Positions 8,467 to 16,663 of a stretch of DNA of 48,276 nt are shown here, one piece after another; the first letter of the stretch is position 1, and every line of letters begins with the position of its first letter. The notes below the pieces were generated by a model. That model was not told the origin of the DNA. It made no database searches and saw nothing but the letters and a program-made list of their open reading frames with translations. The position numbers and the translations under genes were made by a program. This stretch comes from Candidatus Rokuibacteriota bacterium (GTDB taxonomy: Bacteria; Methylomirabilota; Methylomirabilia; Rokubacteriales; CSP1-6): the NCBI GenBank assembly GCA_003221635.1, contig QHSR01000253.1:1-48276 (forward strand). The letters are read 5' to 3'.

Positions 8467-10497
8467 TCATTTCCCGTACAGGAACTCGGGGAGCCAGAGG
8501 GTCATGCCGGGCCAGATGTACATGAACACGAGGCAGATACAGACGATGATCATGTACGGCATCATTCCCGCGAAGATCTGGTTCAGCGTCACGTGCTTGG
8601 GCGACACGCCTTTCAGGTAGAACGCCGACATCGCCACCGGCGGCGACAGGAAGGCCGCCTGGAGATTCACCGCGACCATGGTGCCGAAGAGGATCGGGTC
8701 GACGTTGAAGTGGCTCAGCAAGGGGATGAAGATCGGGCAGAAGATCACGATGATCTCGGTCCACTCGAGCGGCCAGCCGAGCAGGAAGATGATCAGCTGC
8801 GCCACGAACTGGAAGCCCAGCGGCGACAGGTTGAGACTCAGCACCCAGCGCTCGATCAGCCCCTGGCCACCGTGCAGCGCGAACACGGCGGAGAACAGCG
8901 CCGAGCCGACGAAGAGCCAGCACACCATCGCGGTCGTCTTCGCCGTCAGGAACGTCGACTCTTTGACGTTGCGCCGGAGCTCGGGTGAGGTCCTGAGATA
9001 CCAGAGGCCGGGCACGACCGTGCCCAGGAGCGTCCCGCTGATCGACCCCGCCACCAGCAGCGACGCGAAGTCCTCGCCCTCGTACACGCCGAGCACGATG
9101 CCGACGACGAACCCGACCAGGCTCCACCACAGCACCGGGCGCATGAACCGGGACATCACGGCGAGGTACAGCGCGCCGAGCGCGCCGATCGCCGCCGATT
9201 CCGTCGCGGTGCAGATGCCGAACAGGATCACCGCGAGCACGACGACGGTGAGGACGCCGAGCGGCACCACCGACACGCACAACTCCTTCAGGATCTCAAG
9301 CTGCTCGCCATCCATCCGCCAGAAGTACACGAGGAGCAGGAGCGTCGAGACCGCGGCCAGCCCCCAGAACCACGGATAGAAGTGCTCGGGTATCTTGCCC
9401 GCGGTCGTCGTCGTCCGTTCCATGAACGAGGTCACTTCCTGCGGCGGCCCGTCCGGCTTGGCGGCGCTGTCGGAGTCTGTGGCCTCGCCGGCAAGGCCCA
9501 CCTCCTGCGGCTTGTCCTCGGCGGGTGCCGGTGCCGCGGCCAGAGGAGCCGTCGGTGCCGCCGCGACGGCCGGGGGCTTCGCGGTCGCGGCCGCCTCCGG
9601 CGCGTTGTAGACGGTGACGTACCACCACGTCGCGCCGAAGGTGCCGACGGTCAGCAGCACCGGCACCGACAGCACGAGCAGGTTCTTGGCGATCGCGCCA
9701 TAGCCCGCTGGCACGCCGCTCTCCGTGCGGGCGCCGCGCACGATGCTCGGGCGGAAGCCGGCGGCGATGAGCCCCGGGACCACGCTCCGGGAGCCACCCT
9801 GCAGCCGCTGGAGATATTCCGGCACCGCGACGCGATACTGGTCGGGCGCGAGCTTGGGCGCGATCTTCGGGTTGATGATGGCCCAGCCGAGGATGTAGAC
9901 GAGGTAGAGGAACGTGAGGAAGAAGCCCGGCAGCATCGCCGCCGCGTAGAGCTTGACAATCGACTGCCCGGCCACCGCGGCGTAGACGATCAGCATGACC
10001 GAGGGCGGGATCAGGATGCCGAGCGTCCCGCCGGCCGTGATCGCGCCGGACGCCAGCTTCACGTCGTAGCCCGCGTTCAGCATCGGCCGCATCGCAATCA
10101 CGCCCATGAGGACGACGACCGCGCCGACGATCCCGGAGGCGATGCCCCAGAACGCGCACACCAAGAGGGTGGTCACCGCCAGCGACGCCGGGACGCGGCG
10201 GAATGCGAGCTGCACGCTGTGAAACATCCGATCGACCAGCGCGGCCCGCTCCATGATGTAGCCCATGAAGACGAACAGCGGGATCGACAGGAGGGTGTCG
10301 TTCGTCATCACCCCGTACGTCCGCTGCACGATCAGGTCGAAGATCCGGTTGTCGTACCAGTGCTGCCCAGGGTTCCAGAACGCGATGAAGCCGAACACCA
10401 TCCCGAGGCCCATCAGCGTGAACGCGGTCGGGAAGCCCATCATGATCGCGACCACGATGAGGCAGAGCATCGTGAGGCCGAGGTAGGGGTCGCTCAC
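8467..10497 (-). CDS. dctM: TRAP transporter large permease (DctM), enlarged by two insertions
   Basis: The 676-residue product starts at a GTG that overlaps the dctQ stop as GTGA. It shows DctM signatures: GFPTAFTLMGLGMVFGF (21-37), IPLFVFMGYIMERA (72-85), GTLGILIPPSVMLIVYA (157-173) and ICTATESAAIGALGALYL (428-445), and it ends with a membrane helix. Typical DctM proteins have about 430 residues. Here residues ~232-410 contain extra helices and an Ala/Pro-rich, probably disordered linker (about 298-370, e.g. APTAPLAAAPAPAEDKP), and residues ~448-515 form a second insertion with further helices. With DctQ it forms the sodium-driven membrane part of the transporter. The same frame is open far upstream, inside dctQ; the overlap and sequence similarity fix the start. 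Confidence 0.92.
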   Translation of the reverse strand: MSDPYLGLTMLCLIVVAIMMGFPTAFTLMGLGMVFGFIAFWNPGQHWYDNRIFDLIVQRTYGVMTNDTLLSIPLFVFMGYIMERAALVDRMFHSVQLAFRRVPASLAVTTLLVCAFWGIASGIVGAVVVLMGVIAMRPMLNAGYDVKLASGAITAGGTLGILIPPSVMLIVYAAVAGQSIVKLYAAAMLPGFFLTFLYLVYILGWAIINPKIAPKLAPDQYRVAVPEYLQRLQGGSRSVVPGLIAAGFRPSIVRGARTESGVPAGYGAIAKNLLVLSVPVLLTVGTFGATWWYVTVYNAPEAAATAKPPAVAAAPTAPLAAAPAPAEDKPQEVGLAGEATDSDSAAKPDGPPQEVTSFMERTTTTAGKIPEHFYPWFWGLAAVSTLLLLVYFWRMDGEQLEILKELCVSVVPLGVLTVVVLAVILFGICTATESAAIGALGALYLAVMSRFMRPVLWWSLVGFVVGIVLGVYEGEDFASLLVAGSISGTLLGTVVPGLWYLRTSPELRRNVKESTFLTAKTTAMVCWLFVGSALFSAVFALHGGQGLIERWVLSLNLSPLGFQFVAQLIIFLLGWPLEWTEIIVIFCPIFIPLLSHFNVDPILFGTMVAVNLQAAFLSPPVAMSAFYLKGVSPKHVTLNQIFAGMMPYMIIVCICLVFMYIWPGMTLWLPEFLYGK

Positions 10498-11201
10498 GGG
10501 CTCCGGCTCTGACGTCCGGTCTCGTCCACCACGGTGCGGTGGCGTGCGGCCTCGTCGATCGCGTGCGCGCCTTCCATGGCCGCGCGGCGCGACTCCTCGT
10601 CCACGAACTCGCTGCGCCCGAGCTGGGTCTCGATGACGTCGATCTCCTCGACGTCCTCGAGGCGTGACGGCCAGGCACCGGTGCGCAGACACTCGATGCA
10701 CCGGACGATCTCGGCCAGCCCCTGGAGCATGACCAGCACGCCCGCGAGGGGGATCACGGTCTTGAAGTGGTAGACGGGCGGGCCCTCGGCGGTCACCGTC
10801 GAGTGCTCGCCGATGCGCCAGGAGAGCGCCGCGTAATCGTACCCCGCGTAGATGAGCCCCAGGATACCCGGGATGAAAAACAGGAAGTAGAGGGTGAGGT
10901 CGAGCGCCGCCTGTCCGCGCGGCTTCATGTAGATGTAGACGAAGTCGGCCCGGACGTGACCGGCGGCCGCCAGCGTGTACGCGCCGCACATCATGAACAG
11001 CGTGCCGTACAGCATGCTGTTGAAGTCGAAGATCCAGGCGGTCGGGGCGTTGAGGATGTAACGCTTGAAGACCTCGATAGAGACCACGAACGTCAGAACC
11101 ATGATCAGCCACGCGAAGGCCTTGCCCGTCCCGTAGCTGACCAGGTCGACCGTGCGGAGCAGACGCTGCGCGTTCATCAGGACGCGAACGCGGCCAGCCA
11201 T
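10494..11201 (-). CDS. dctQ: TRAP transporter small permease (DctQ)
   Basis: This 235-residue integral membrane protein has four helices, including AFAWLIMVLTFVVSIEVF and LTLYFLFFIPGILGLIYAGY, and the characteristic YILNAPTAWIFDFNSMLYG segment of the DctQ family. The C-terminal 60 residues are hydrophilic and acidic, longer than usual. It lies 48 bases downstream of dctP and overlaps dctM by 4 bases, forming the standard dctPQM order. A second ATG at 11177 is possible; neither start has a clear ribosome-binding site. It couples DctM to the periplasmic binding protein. Confidence 0.9.
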   Translation of the reverse strand: MAGRVRVLMNAQRLLRTVDLVSYGTGKAFAWLIMVLTFVVSIEVFKRYILNAPTAWIFDFNSMLYGTLFMMCGAYTLAAAGHVRADFVYIYMKPRGQAALDLTLYFLFFIPGILGLIYAGYDYAALSWRIGEHSTVTAEGPPVYHFKTVIPLAGVLVMLQGLAEIVRCIECLRTGAWPSRLEDVEEIDVIETQLGRSEFVDEESRRAAMEGAHAIDEAARHRTVVDETGRQSRSP

Positions 11202-11249
11202 CCGGCGAACACCGGATAGCTGGCCTGCCGAGGCTCGGACACGGAGAGC

Positions 11250-12392
11250 CTAGCTCTTCTTGGCCGCCGGCTTGCCGAAGTAGTGGTTATACGCCATGCG
11301 GCGACTGACGTTGGTGTCGAGATCCCATTTGACGGCCCGCGCGGCGAAGGCCTTCTGCGACTCGGCGATCTCCTTGAACATCGGGTTGTCCGACGCCTTC
11401 TTGTCCGCGACGGCGTCATAGATCTCGAGCTGCTTCTGCAGGACGGACGGCGGCGTGATGAAGAACCGCACCTTGTCCTTGGCCTGCAGCTCGATGTAGT
11501 CCTTCGAGTAGCGATCGATCGACTTCCACGACATGTCGGCCGAGGCGGCCTCGACCGCGTTCTCGATGATCGCCTTCATCTTGTCGGGGAGCGCGTCGAA
11601 CCTGGTCTTGTTGAACGTGATCTCGAGCTGCTCAGCGTTCTGGTGGTAACTCTGCAGCATGCAGATCTTCGAGACATCGGCGAAGCCGAGGATGCGGTCG
11701 GACGTCGCGTTGTTGAACTCGGCGGCGTCGATGAGCCCGCGGTCCAGGGCCGGAACGATCTCGCCGCCGGGCAGCGCGTTGACCGCCGCGCCCATGCCCT
11801 GGAACACGTCGATCGAGATGCCGACCGTGCGGAACTTGAGCCCCTTGAAATCGTCGGGCTTCGTGATCTGCTTCTTGTACCAGCCGAGCGGCTGCGTCGC
11901 CATCGGGCCATAGGGGAAGGACACGACGTTCGCCCCGATGGAGGCGTAGAGCTTGTTGAGGAGTTGCTTGCCCCCGCCGTACTTGTGCCAGGACAGCAGC
12001 ATGTTGGCGTCCATGCCGTAGCCGGGGCCCGACCCCCAGAGCGCCAGCGCCGTCTGCTTGCCGTAGTGGTACACCAGCACGCCGTGGCCGCCGTCGAGCG
12101 TGCCCTTCGACACGGCATCGAGCAGGCCGAACGCCGGCACCACCGCGCCCGCCGGCAGCACCTCGATCTTGAGGTCACCGCCGGTCATGTCGTTGACCTT
12201 CTTGGCGAAGTCCAGCGCGTACTCGTGGAAGATGTCCTTCTGCGGCCACGTGCTCTGCCAGCGCATCGAGATCGGGCCCTGGGCTTTGGCGACCATCGGC
12301 AAGCCGAGCGTCGCGGCGCCCGTCGCGGCCAGCGCCGCGCCCCTCAGGAACGTGCGGCGCGGGCTCTCGGTGACCGTTCGGGAATCGTTCAT
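11250..12392 (-). CDS. dctP: TRAP transporter solute-binding protein, TakP-like (DctP)
   Basis: The 380-residue protein begins with a Tat signal peptide (ESPRRTFLRGAALAATGAAT, cleavage near AKAQ). The mature part has the TRAP binding-protein pattern, including WQSTWPQKDIFHEYALDFAK, the LPAGAVVPAFGLLDAVSKGT stretch and GGEIVPALDRGLIDAAEFNN. These match the TakP group that binds 2-oxo acids or related monocarboxylates rather than C4-dicarboxylates, so an organic acid such as a keto acid is the likeliest ligand (inference). The ATG at 12392 has a GGAGGTG ribosome-binding site. It is the first gene of the dctPQM operon and follows a promoter with a perfect TTGACA box. Confidence 0.92.
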   Translation of the reverse strand: MNDSRTVTESPRRTFLRGAALAATGAATLGLPMVAKAQGPISMRWQSTWPQKDIFHEYALDFAKKVNDMTGGDLKIEVLPAGAVVPAFGLLDAVSKGTLDGGHGVLVYHYGKQTALALWGSGPGYGMDANMLLSWHKYGGGKQLLNKLYASIGANVVSFPYGPMATQPLGWYKKQITKPDDFKGLKFRTVGISIDVFQGMGAAVNALPGGEIVPALDRGLIDAAEFNNATSDRILGFADVSKICMLQSYHQNAEQLEITFNKTRFDALPDKMKAIIENAVEAASADMSWKSIDRYSKDYIELQAKDKVRFFITPPSVLQKQLEIYDAVADKKASDNPMFKEIAESQKAFAARAVKWDLDTNVSRRMAYNHYFGKPAAKKS

Positions 12393-12498
12393 GGAGCACC
12401 TCCTCCGAATCAGTGGCTTGAAGTGTTCGGCCGTGGCCGGTGGATCATCCGAGGACAGGGTTGAGTCGATCGCTTCGTGGTCGGACCACCGCTCTCAC

Positions 12499-12526
12499 GC
12501 TATGCGAGCCGTGCGGGGCCTGTCAA
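12499..12526 (-). promoter_or_regulatory. Probable sigma-70 promoter of dctPQM
   Basis: A perfect TTGACA (12526 to 12521) and a 16-base spacer precede CATAGC (12504 to 12499), a partial -10 box. Transcription would begin near 12491, leaving about 100 bases of leader before dctP. Confidence 0.5.
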
Positions 12527-12571
12527 CAAAAGAAGCACCCCGTTGCGCTCACGGGGCCCGGCGGCGCCGCA

Positions 12572-13255
12572 TCATGGCGCCCGCAGCGTCACCGACAGTC
12601 GGCTGCCGCCCCGCCGGATCGTCAGCCGGAGCGGCGCCTCGAGGCTCACGTCGGCCATGGCCTCGCGCAGCGCCTCGCGTGTCGCGACCGCCTGCTCGTT
12701 GACCTCGAGGACGACGTCGCTCACCTCGAGCCCTGCCCGTTCTGCCGCGCTCCGTCGGACGACCACGGAGATGGTGGGCGCGGCGGACCCGGCGGGCTCG
12801 GGCTCCCGCACGAGAAACCCGAACTCGGCCGCGATTCGTTCCCCGAGCACCGGCCGCGGCATCGCCGCGAGGCGCACGTCCACGCGCTTGCGCCCCTCGG
12901 CTCGCAGAATCGTCAAGTGCACGTCCTGCCCGGCGCCCGCCCCGCCGATCAGGCGCTGGAGAAGCCGGGTATCGGTCACCGGACGCTCGTCGAAAGCCAC
13001 CACCAGGTCGCCGTTCTTGAGCCCGGCCCTCTCGGCGGGCGTCCCCTCCATCACCTCGACGACGACCACGCCGAACCCCTCGCGAATGCCGTGCCGCTTC
13101 GCGATGTCGTCCATCTCCTGCTCGGCCAGATCCCGGATGCGCACCCCCATCCAGGCCCACGGTGCCGCGTCCACCGCCGACGCCACCAGGATCACGCCCA
13201 GCGACGCCACAAGAAACGCGCGAGCGAGCGACAGCGCCCACTGGCGCCGCCACAT
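12572..13255 (-). CDS. Exported/membrane-anchored protein with two PDZ domains
   Basis: The 227-residue product has an N-terminal hydrophobic signal or anchor (LARAFLVASLGVILVASAVD) and two PDZ-like domains. The first (about residues 35-125) contains VVVVEVMEGTPAERAGLKNG and GDLVVAFDERPVTD; the second (about 140-227) contains SAAERAGLEVSDVVLEVNEQ. No protease domain is present, so it is not a complete DegP/HtrA and may act as an adaptor for envelope proteolysis or quality control. Its ATG at 13255 overlaps the stop of the Lon-N gene as TGATG, so the two are translationally coupled. The same frame is open upstream into other genes, but those parts are out-of-frame translation. Confidence 0.8.
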   Translation of the reverse strand: MWRRQWALSLARAFLVASLGVILVASAVDAAPWAWMGVRIRDLAEQEMDDIAKRHGIREGFGVVVVEVMEGTPAERAGLKNGDLVVAFDERPVTDTRLLQRLIGGAGAGQDVHLTILRAEGRKRVDVRLAAMPRPVLGERIAAEFGFLVREPEPAGSAAPTISVVVRRSAAERAGLEVSDVVLEVNEQAVATREALREAMADVSLEAPLRLTIRRGGSRLSVTLRAP

Positions 13256-13881
13256 CACTCGCGGCCTTCGCGGAGCTGGTTCACGAGCTGCTCGAGTACC
13301 TGGCCGAGGCGGTCGAGGCGACGCGCCACGTCCAACGTCTCCAGCAATTCCTGGCGGAGATCCGCGTCGGGCACCACCGCCGCGGCGATCCGGTCGGCGA
13401 TCACCCCGGGGAGCTGGCCCGCCGCCAGGGCCGTGTCCAGCAGATCGGACGGACGATCCAGGGCGCGCAGCAGGCGGCCGCACGCGTCCCGGATACGGGC
13501 GAGCGCGGCCGACACGTCGGTCGTCGGCGCGACGTCCTCGAGCGGCTGCGCCGTGACGATGCGGTAGAGCGTGTCGCTCGGCCGCTCGCTCTCGATACGG
13601 ACGCGCCATTCGCCCTTCACGAGAATGTTGTAGCGGCCCGTGGCCAGACGCTCCCAGCTCACGATCTCGCCGGCCCCCGTCACCGCGTGCACGGCCGGCT
13701 TGCCGGTGTAGCCTGCCTCGAAGCCCGGCTTGAGCTTCACGATCGCGAGCCGCCGATCGCGCGCCAGCGCATCCATCACCATCGCGCGGTAGCGCGCCTC
13801 GAAGACGTGCAACGGCAGGAGCGTGTGGGGGAAGAACGTGACATCGGGGAGCGGGAAGATCGGCAGGATCAGGGGCGGCAC
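13255..13881 (-). CDS. Lon N-terminal (substrate-binding) domain protein
   Basis: The 208-residue protein opens with LILPIFPLPDVTFFPHTLLP and LHVFEARYRAMVMDALARD, the diagnostic start of the Lon protease N-terminal domain, and lacks the ATPase and protease parts. Such stand-alone proteins are common and their function is poorly defined; peptide or substrate binding is assumed from the Lon parallel. The GTG start at 13881 lies behind a GAGGG-type ribosome-binding site and 18 bases after the mrp stop. It is followed directly by the PDZ protein, which makes a protein-quality theme for this operon plausible. Confidence 0.87.
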   Translation of the reverse strand: MPPLILPIFPLPDVTFFPHTLLPLHVFEARYRAMVMDALARDRRLAIVKLKPGFEAGYTGKPAVHAVTGAGEIVSWERLATGRYNILVKGEWRVRIESERPSDTLYRIVTAQPLEDVAPTTDVSAALARIRDACGRLLRALDRPSDLLDTALAAGQLPGVIADRIAAAVVPDADLRQELLETLDVARRLDRLGQVLEQLVNQLREGRE

Positions 13882-13899
13882 GCTGTCCCTCGCCCTCGA

Positions 13900-14997
13900 T
13901 CAGCCGATCTTCGGCAGCGGCCTGAGCACAGCGAGCTCGTCCACCCGCCGGCGCACGGCCGCCGCCAGCTCGCGGAAGATACCCGCCTGGGGCGAGTCGG
14001 GCCGGCGAAGCGTGATCGGCGTCCCCTCGTCGCCGGCGAGCCGGGTCTCCGGATCGAGCGGGACCTGCGCCAGCAGCGGTACGCCGTACTCGGTCACGAG
14101 ACGCTGGCCGCCCCCTTCGCCGAAGATCGCGTAGCGGTGTCCGGTGTCGGGTGCGAGAAAGTAGCTCATGTTCTCGACGATGCCGAGGATCGGCACGTTG
14201 AGCTTCTGAAACATCCCGATCGCCTTGCGCACGTCGAGCAGCGCCACCTCTTGCGGGGTCGTCACCATCACGACGCCAGACAGCGGGATGACCTGCGAGA
14301 GCGAGAGCTGCGCGTCGCCGGTCCCGGGCGGCATGTCGAAGACGAGGTAATCCAGAGCGCCCCACATGACGTCCTTCAGCATCTGCTGGATGAACGAGTG
14401 GATCATGGGGCCGCGCCAGACGAGCGGCTCCCGCTCGTTCACGAGCAGCCCGATCGACATCATCTTCAGACCGTGCACCTCGACCGGGATGATCCGGTTC
14501 TCGAACATGCCCGGGCGTCCGCGCGAGCCCAGCATGAGGGGGATGTCGGGGCCGTAGACATCGGAGTCGATGATGCCGACCGCGGCGCCCGACTGGCGCA
14601 GCGCCACCGCGAGGTTCACGCTGACCGTGGATTTGCCGACCCCTCCTTTCCCCGACGACACCGCGACCGTGTGCTTCACCTCGGGGATGAAGTCGGCGGA
14701 CCGCTCCGGGCCCGGCGCGTGGGCGTGAGCCGCCGGCTGCGCCGGCCGCGCGCTCGGCGAGCCCCCCATCTTGACCTGCACCTTCGACACGCCCGGGACC
14801 CGGCCCACGGCTCGCGAGGCCATGCTGTGCATGGTGGCCTTCGAGGCCGGTGACTGGGTCGTGAAGGCCAGCGTGAAGTTGACCTGCGAGTCGGCGATGG
14901 TCAGGTCGCGGATGAGCCCGAGCGAGACGATGTCCTGCTGCTGCTCCGGATCCTTGACCCCCCGGAGGGCGTCGAGCACCGCCTGTTCGGTCACCAT
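13900..14997 (-). CDS. mrp: Mrp/NBP35-family Fe-S cluster carrier ATPase (ApbC-like)
   Basis: The 365-residue protein combines an N-terminal MIP18/DUF59 domain (about 1-75, LRGVKDPEQQQDIVSLGLIR) with a deviant-Walker P-loop domain: SSGKGGVGKST (114-124), DSDVYGPDIP (145-153) and FDMPPGTGD (220-228). Family members deliver Fe-S clusters to apoproteins in the cytoplasm. The CxxC pair that bridges a cluster between two subunits in many members is replaced here by APDT (282-285, in ENMSYFLAPDTGHRY). This variant also occurs in other bacterial lineages, so the protein may still be a P-loop carrier but cannot bind a cluster in the classical way. It heads the operon with the Lon-N and PDZ genes, and its ATG lies only about two bases after the predicted transcription start. 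Confidence 0.92.
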   Translation of the reverse strand: MVTEQAVLDALRGVKDPEQQQDIVSLGLIRDLTIADSQVNFTLAFTTQSPASKATMHSMASRAVGRVPGVSKVQVKMGGSPSARPAQPAAHAHAPGPERSADFIPEVKHTVAVSSGKGGVGKSTVSVNLAVALRQSGAAVGIIDSDVYGPDIPLMLGSRGRPGMFENRIIPVEVHGLKMMSIGLLVNEREPLVWRGPMIHSFIQQMLKDVMWGALDYLVFDMPPGTGDAQLSLSQVIPLSGVVMVTTPQEVALLDVRKAIGMFQKLNVPILGIVENMSYFLAPDTGHRYAIFGEGGGQRLVTEYGVPLLAQVPLDPETRLAGDEGTPITLRRPDSPQAGIFRELAAAVRRRVDELAVLRPLPKIG

Positions 14998-15005
14998 ATA
15001 CCCGG

Positions 15006-15011
15006 ACTATA
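15006..15011 (-). promoter_or_regulatory. Candidate -10 box (TATAGT) of mrp, giving a nearly leaderless mRNA
   Basis: TATAGT on the minus strand (15011 to 15006) ends 8 bases before the mrp ATG at 14997. The expected transcription start is near 14999. No ribosome-binding site fits in between. Confidence 0.4.
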
Positions 15012-15056
15012 CAGGAAATGCCGACGCCCGCACCGCGTCTATCTCCCCGCGAAATC

Positions 15057-15085
15057 TTGCACTCTCGCCTTCGACCTGCTACAAA
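15057..15085 (+). promoter_or_regulatory. Sigma-70-type promoter of the flavin reductase operon, leaderless
   Basis: TTGCAC (15057-15062), a 17-base spacer and TACAAA (15080-15085) form a good promoter. The GTG start codon at 15092 coincides with the predicted first transcribed base, so the mRNA would be leaderless. Confidence 0.55.
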
Positions 15086-15091
15086 AAGCGG

Positions 15092-15577
15092 GTGATTCCT
15101 CCAGAGGAATTCCGTCGCGTCCTCGGCCATTTCGCCTCGGGCGTCACCGTCATCACCGCCTGCGACAAGGACGGCCGCCCGACAGGGCTCACCGCCAGCG
15201 CGTTCACCTCGGTGTCGCTCGAGCCGCCGCTCATCCTGGTGTGCGTGGACCACAAGGCGCAGAGCTATCCGGCGCTGAGCGCGAGCAAGGTGTTCGCGGT
15301 CAACATCCTCGGCCTCGAGCAGGAGGCGGTGTCGCGCCGGTTCGCCACCACGAAGATCGACAACAAGTTCGACGGCGTGCCGTTCACGCTGAGCCCGCTC
15401 GGGCTGCCGCTGATCGACAACGCGCTCGCCCAGCTCGAGTGCGCGATCGTCAACGTGCATCTCGAAGGCGACCACACGATCTTCGTCGGCCGCGTCGAGC
15501 GCTCGTACGCGGGCGACGGCTTGCCGCTGGTCTACTATCGCGGCCGGTACGACCGCCTGTCCGGACCGATGCCATGA
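15092..15577 (+). CDS. Flavin reductase-like domain oxidoreductase
   Basis: The 161-residue product matches the flavin reductase-like FMN-binding family over its full length: FRRVLGHFASGVTVITACD at the start, a GLTASAFTSVSLEPPLILVC core and LAQLECAIVNVHLEGDHTIF before a C-terminal LVYYRGRYDRL segment. Such proteins reduce FMN or FAD with NAD(P)H and often supply reduced flavin to a partner monooxygenase. No monooxygenase is adjacent. I placed the start at the GTG at 15092, where the conserved sequence begins; it falls at the predicted transcription start. Its stop overlaps the next gene as ATGA, so the aminotransferase is co-translated. Confidence 0.88.
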   Translation: MIPPEEFRRVLGHFASGVTVITACDKDGRPTGLTASAFTSVSLEPPLILVCVDHKAQSYPALSASKVFAVNILGLEQEAVSRRFATTKIDNKFDGVPFTLSPLGLPLIDNALAQLECAIVNVHLEGDHTIFVGRVERSYAGDGLPLVYYRGRYDRLSGPMP

Positions 15578-16659
15578 CGCCCGTTCCGCTGTCGCGTCCG
15601 CCGGTCGACGACGAGATCAAGCAGGCCGTGCTGGCGGCGATCGACTCGCGCCAGTACGTCCTGGGTCCGCAGTGCCGGCAGCTCGAAGCCGAGCTGGCGG
15701 GCGCCACCGGCGTGACGCACGCCGTGCTGACCAGCTCGGCGACCGCCGCGCTCTGGTTGACGTTGCGGGCGCTCGGCGTCAAGGCGGGCGACGAGATCCT
15801 GGTGCCGTCGCACACGGCGTTCCCCACGGTCGAGGCGATCTGCTTCGCGGAGGCGACGCCGGTGTTCGTGGACGCGGACGAGTTCTACACGCTCGACCCC
15901 GTCGACGCCGAGGCGAAGGCGACGCCGCGGACGGTCGGAATCGTCCCCGTGCACCTGTACGGCCAGCCGGTGGACCTGGCGGCCGTCCAGGATCTCGCCT
16001 CGCGCCTCGGCCTCTGGCTCCTCGAGGACTGCGCCCAGGCGCAGGGCGCCGAGTGGAACGGGCGCCGGGTCGGCAGCTTCGGCCGCGCCGCGGTCTTTTC
16101 CTTTTATCCGTCGAAGAACCTGCCCGGCATGGGCGACGGCGGCGCCGTCCTCACCAGCGACGACGAGGTCGCGGCCCGTTGCCGACGGCTGCGGGACCAC
16201 GGCCGGCTCGACAAGAACGTGCACCGGGAGATCGGCTTCAACCTGCGATTCAACGAGCTGCAGGCCGCGGCGCTGCGAGTGCTGCTGCGGCGGCTCGACG
16301 CCATGAACGGCCGCCGACGCGTCCTCGCGGAACGCTACGCGTGCGGGCTCGCCGGGCTGCCGCTGGTCCTGCCCGCCGAGCGCGCCCACGCCCGCCACGT
16401 GTACCATCTCTTCGTGGTGCGCACGTCGCGGCGCGCGGCGCTGGCCGCCTTCCTGAAGGAGCGCGGGATCCAGACCGGCGTGCACTATCCGGTCCCGACC
16501 CACCGGCAACCCGCCCTCGAGCGGTTCGCACGGTCGCCGCTGGCGCGGACCGAGCGGCTCGTCGACGAGATCCTCACGCTGCCGATGTCGCCCGACCACG
16601 CGGACGCGGAGATCGATCGGGTCATCGCGGCGGTGCGCGAATTCTTCGAGCCGCGGTAG
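15574..16659 (+). CDS. DegT/DnrJ/EryC1/StrS family PLP-dependent aminotransferase
   Basis: The 361-residue protein has the full family pattern: VPLSRPPVDDEI at the N-terminus, the nucleotide-sugar binding loop LTSSATAALWLTLRALG (52-68), the cofactor-contacting EDCAQAQGA (151-159) and the Schiff-base lysine K181 in SFYPSKNLPGMGDGG. These enzymes transaminate keto-sugars for surface polysaccharide or glycolipid assembly. The next gene encodes an MsbA-like lipid flippase, which fits a role in cell-envelope glycoconjugates (inference). The ATG at 15574 overlaps the flavin reductase stop by 4 bases. Confidence 0.92.
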   Translation: MTPVPLSRPPVDDEIKQAVLAAIDSRQYVLGPQCRQLEAELAGATGVTHAVLTSSATAALWLTLRALGVKAGDEILVPSHTAFPTVEAICFAEATPVFVDADEFYTLDPVDAEAKATPRTVGIVPVHLYGQPVDLAAVQDLASRLGLWLLEDCAQAQGAEWNGRRVGSFGRAAVFSFYPSKNLPGMGDGGAVLTSDDEVAARCRRLRDHGRLDKNVHREIGFNLRFNELQAAALRVLLRRLDAMNGRRRVLAERYACGLAGLPLVLPAERAHARHVYHLFVVRTSRRAALAAFLKERGIQTGVHYPVPTHRQPALERFARSPLARTERLVDEILTLPMSPDHADAEIDRVIAAVREFFEPR

Positions 16660-16663
16660 CCCT

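Noticed and set aside
8467-11112. A single 881-residue TRAP permease
   Set aside because: The first ~200 residues are out-of-frame dctQ; the GTGA overlap at 10497 marks the real dctM start.
12572-15475. A 967-codon open frame on the minus strand
   Set aside because: High GC content leaves frames open by chance; only the part from 13255 to 12572 matches proteins (PDZ). The upstream part runs across mrp, the Lon-N gene and the flavin reductase in the wrong frame.
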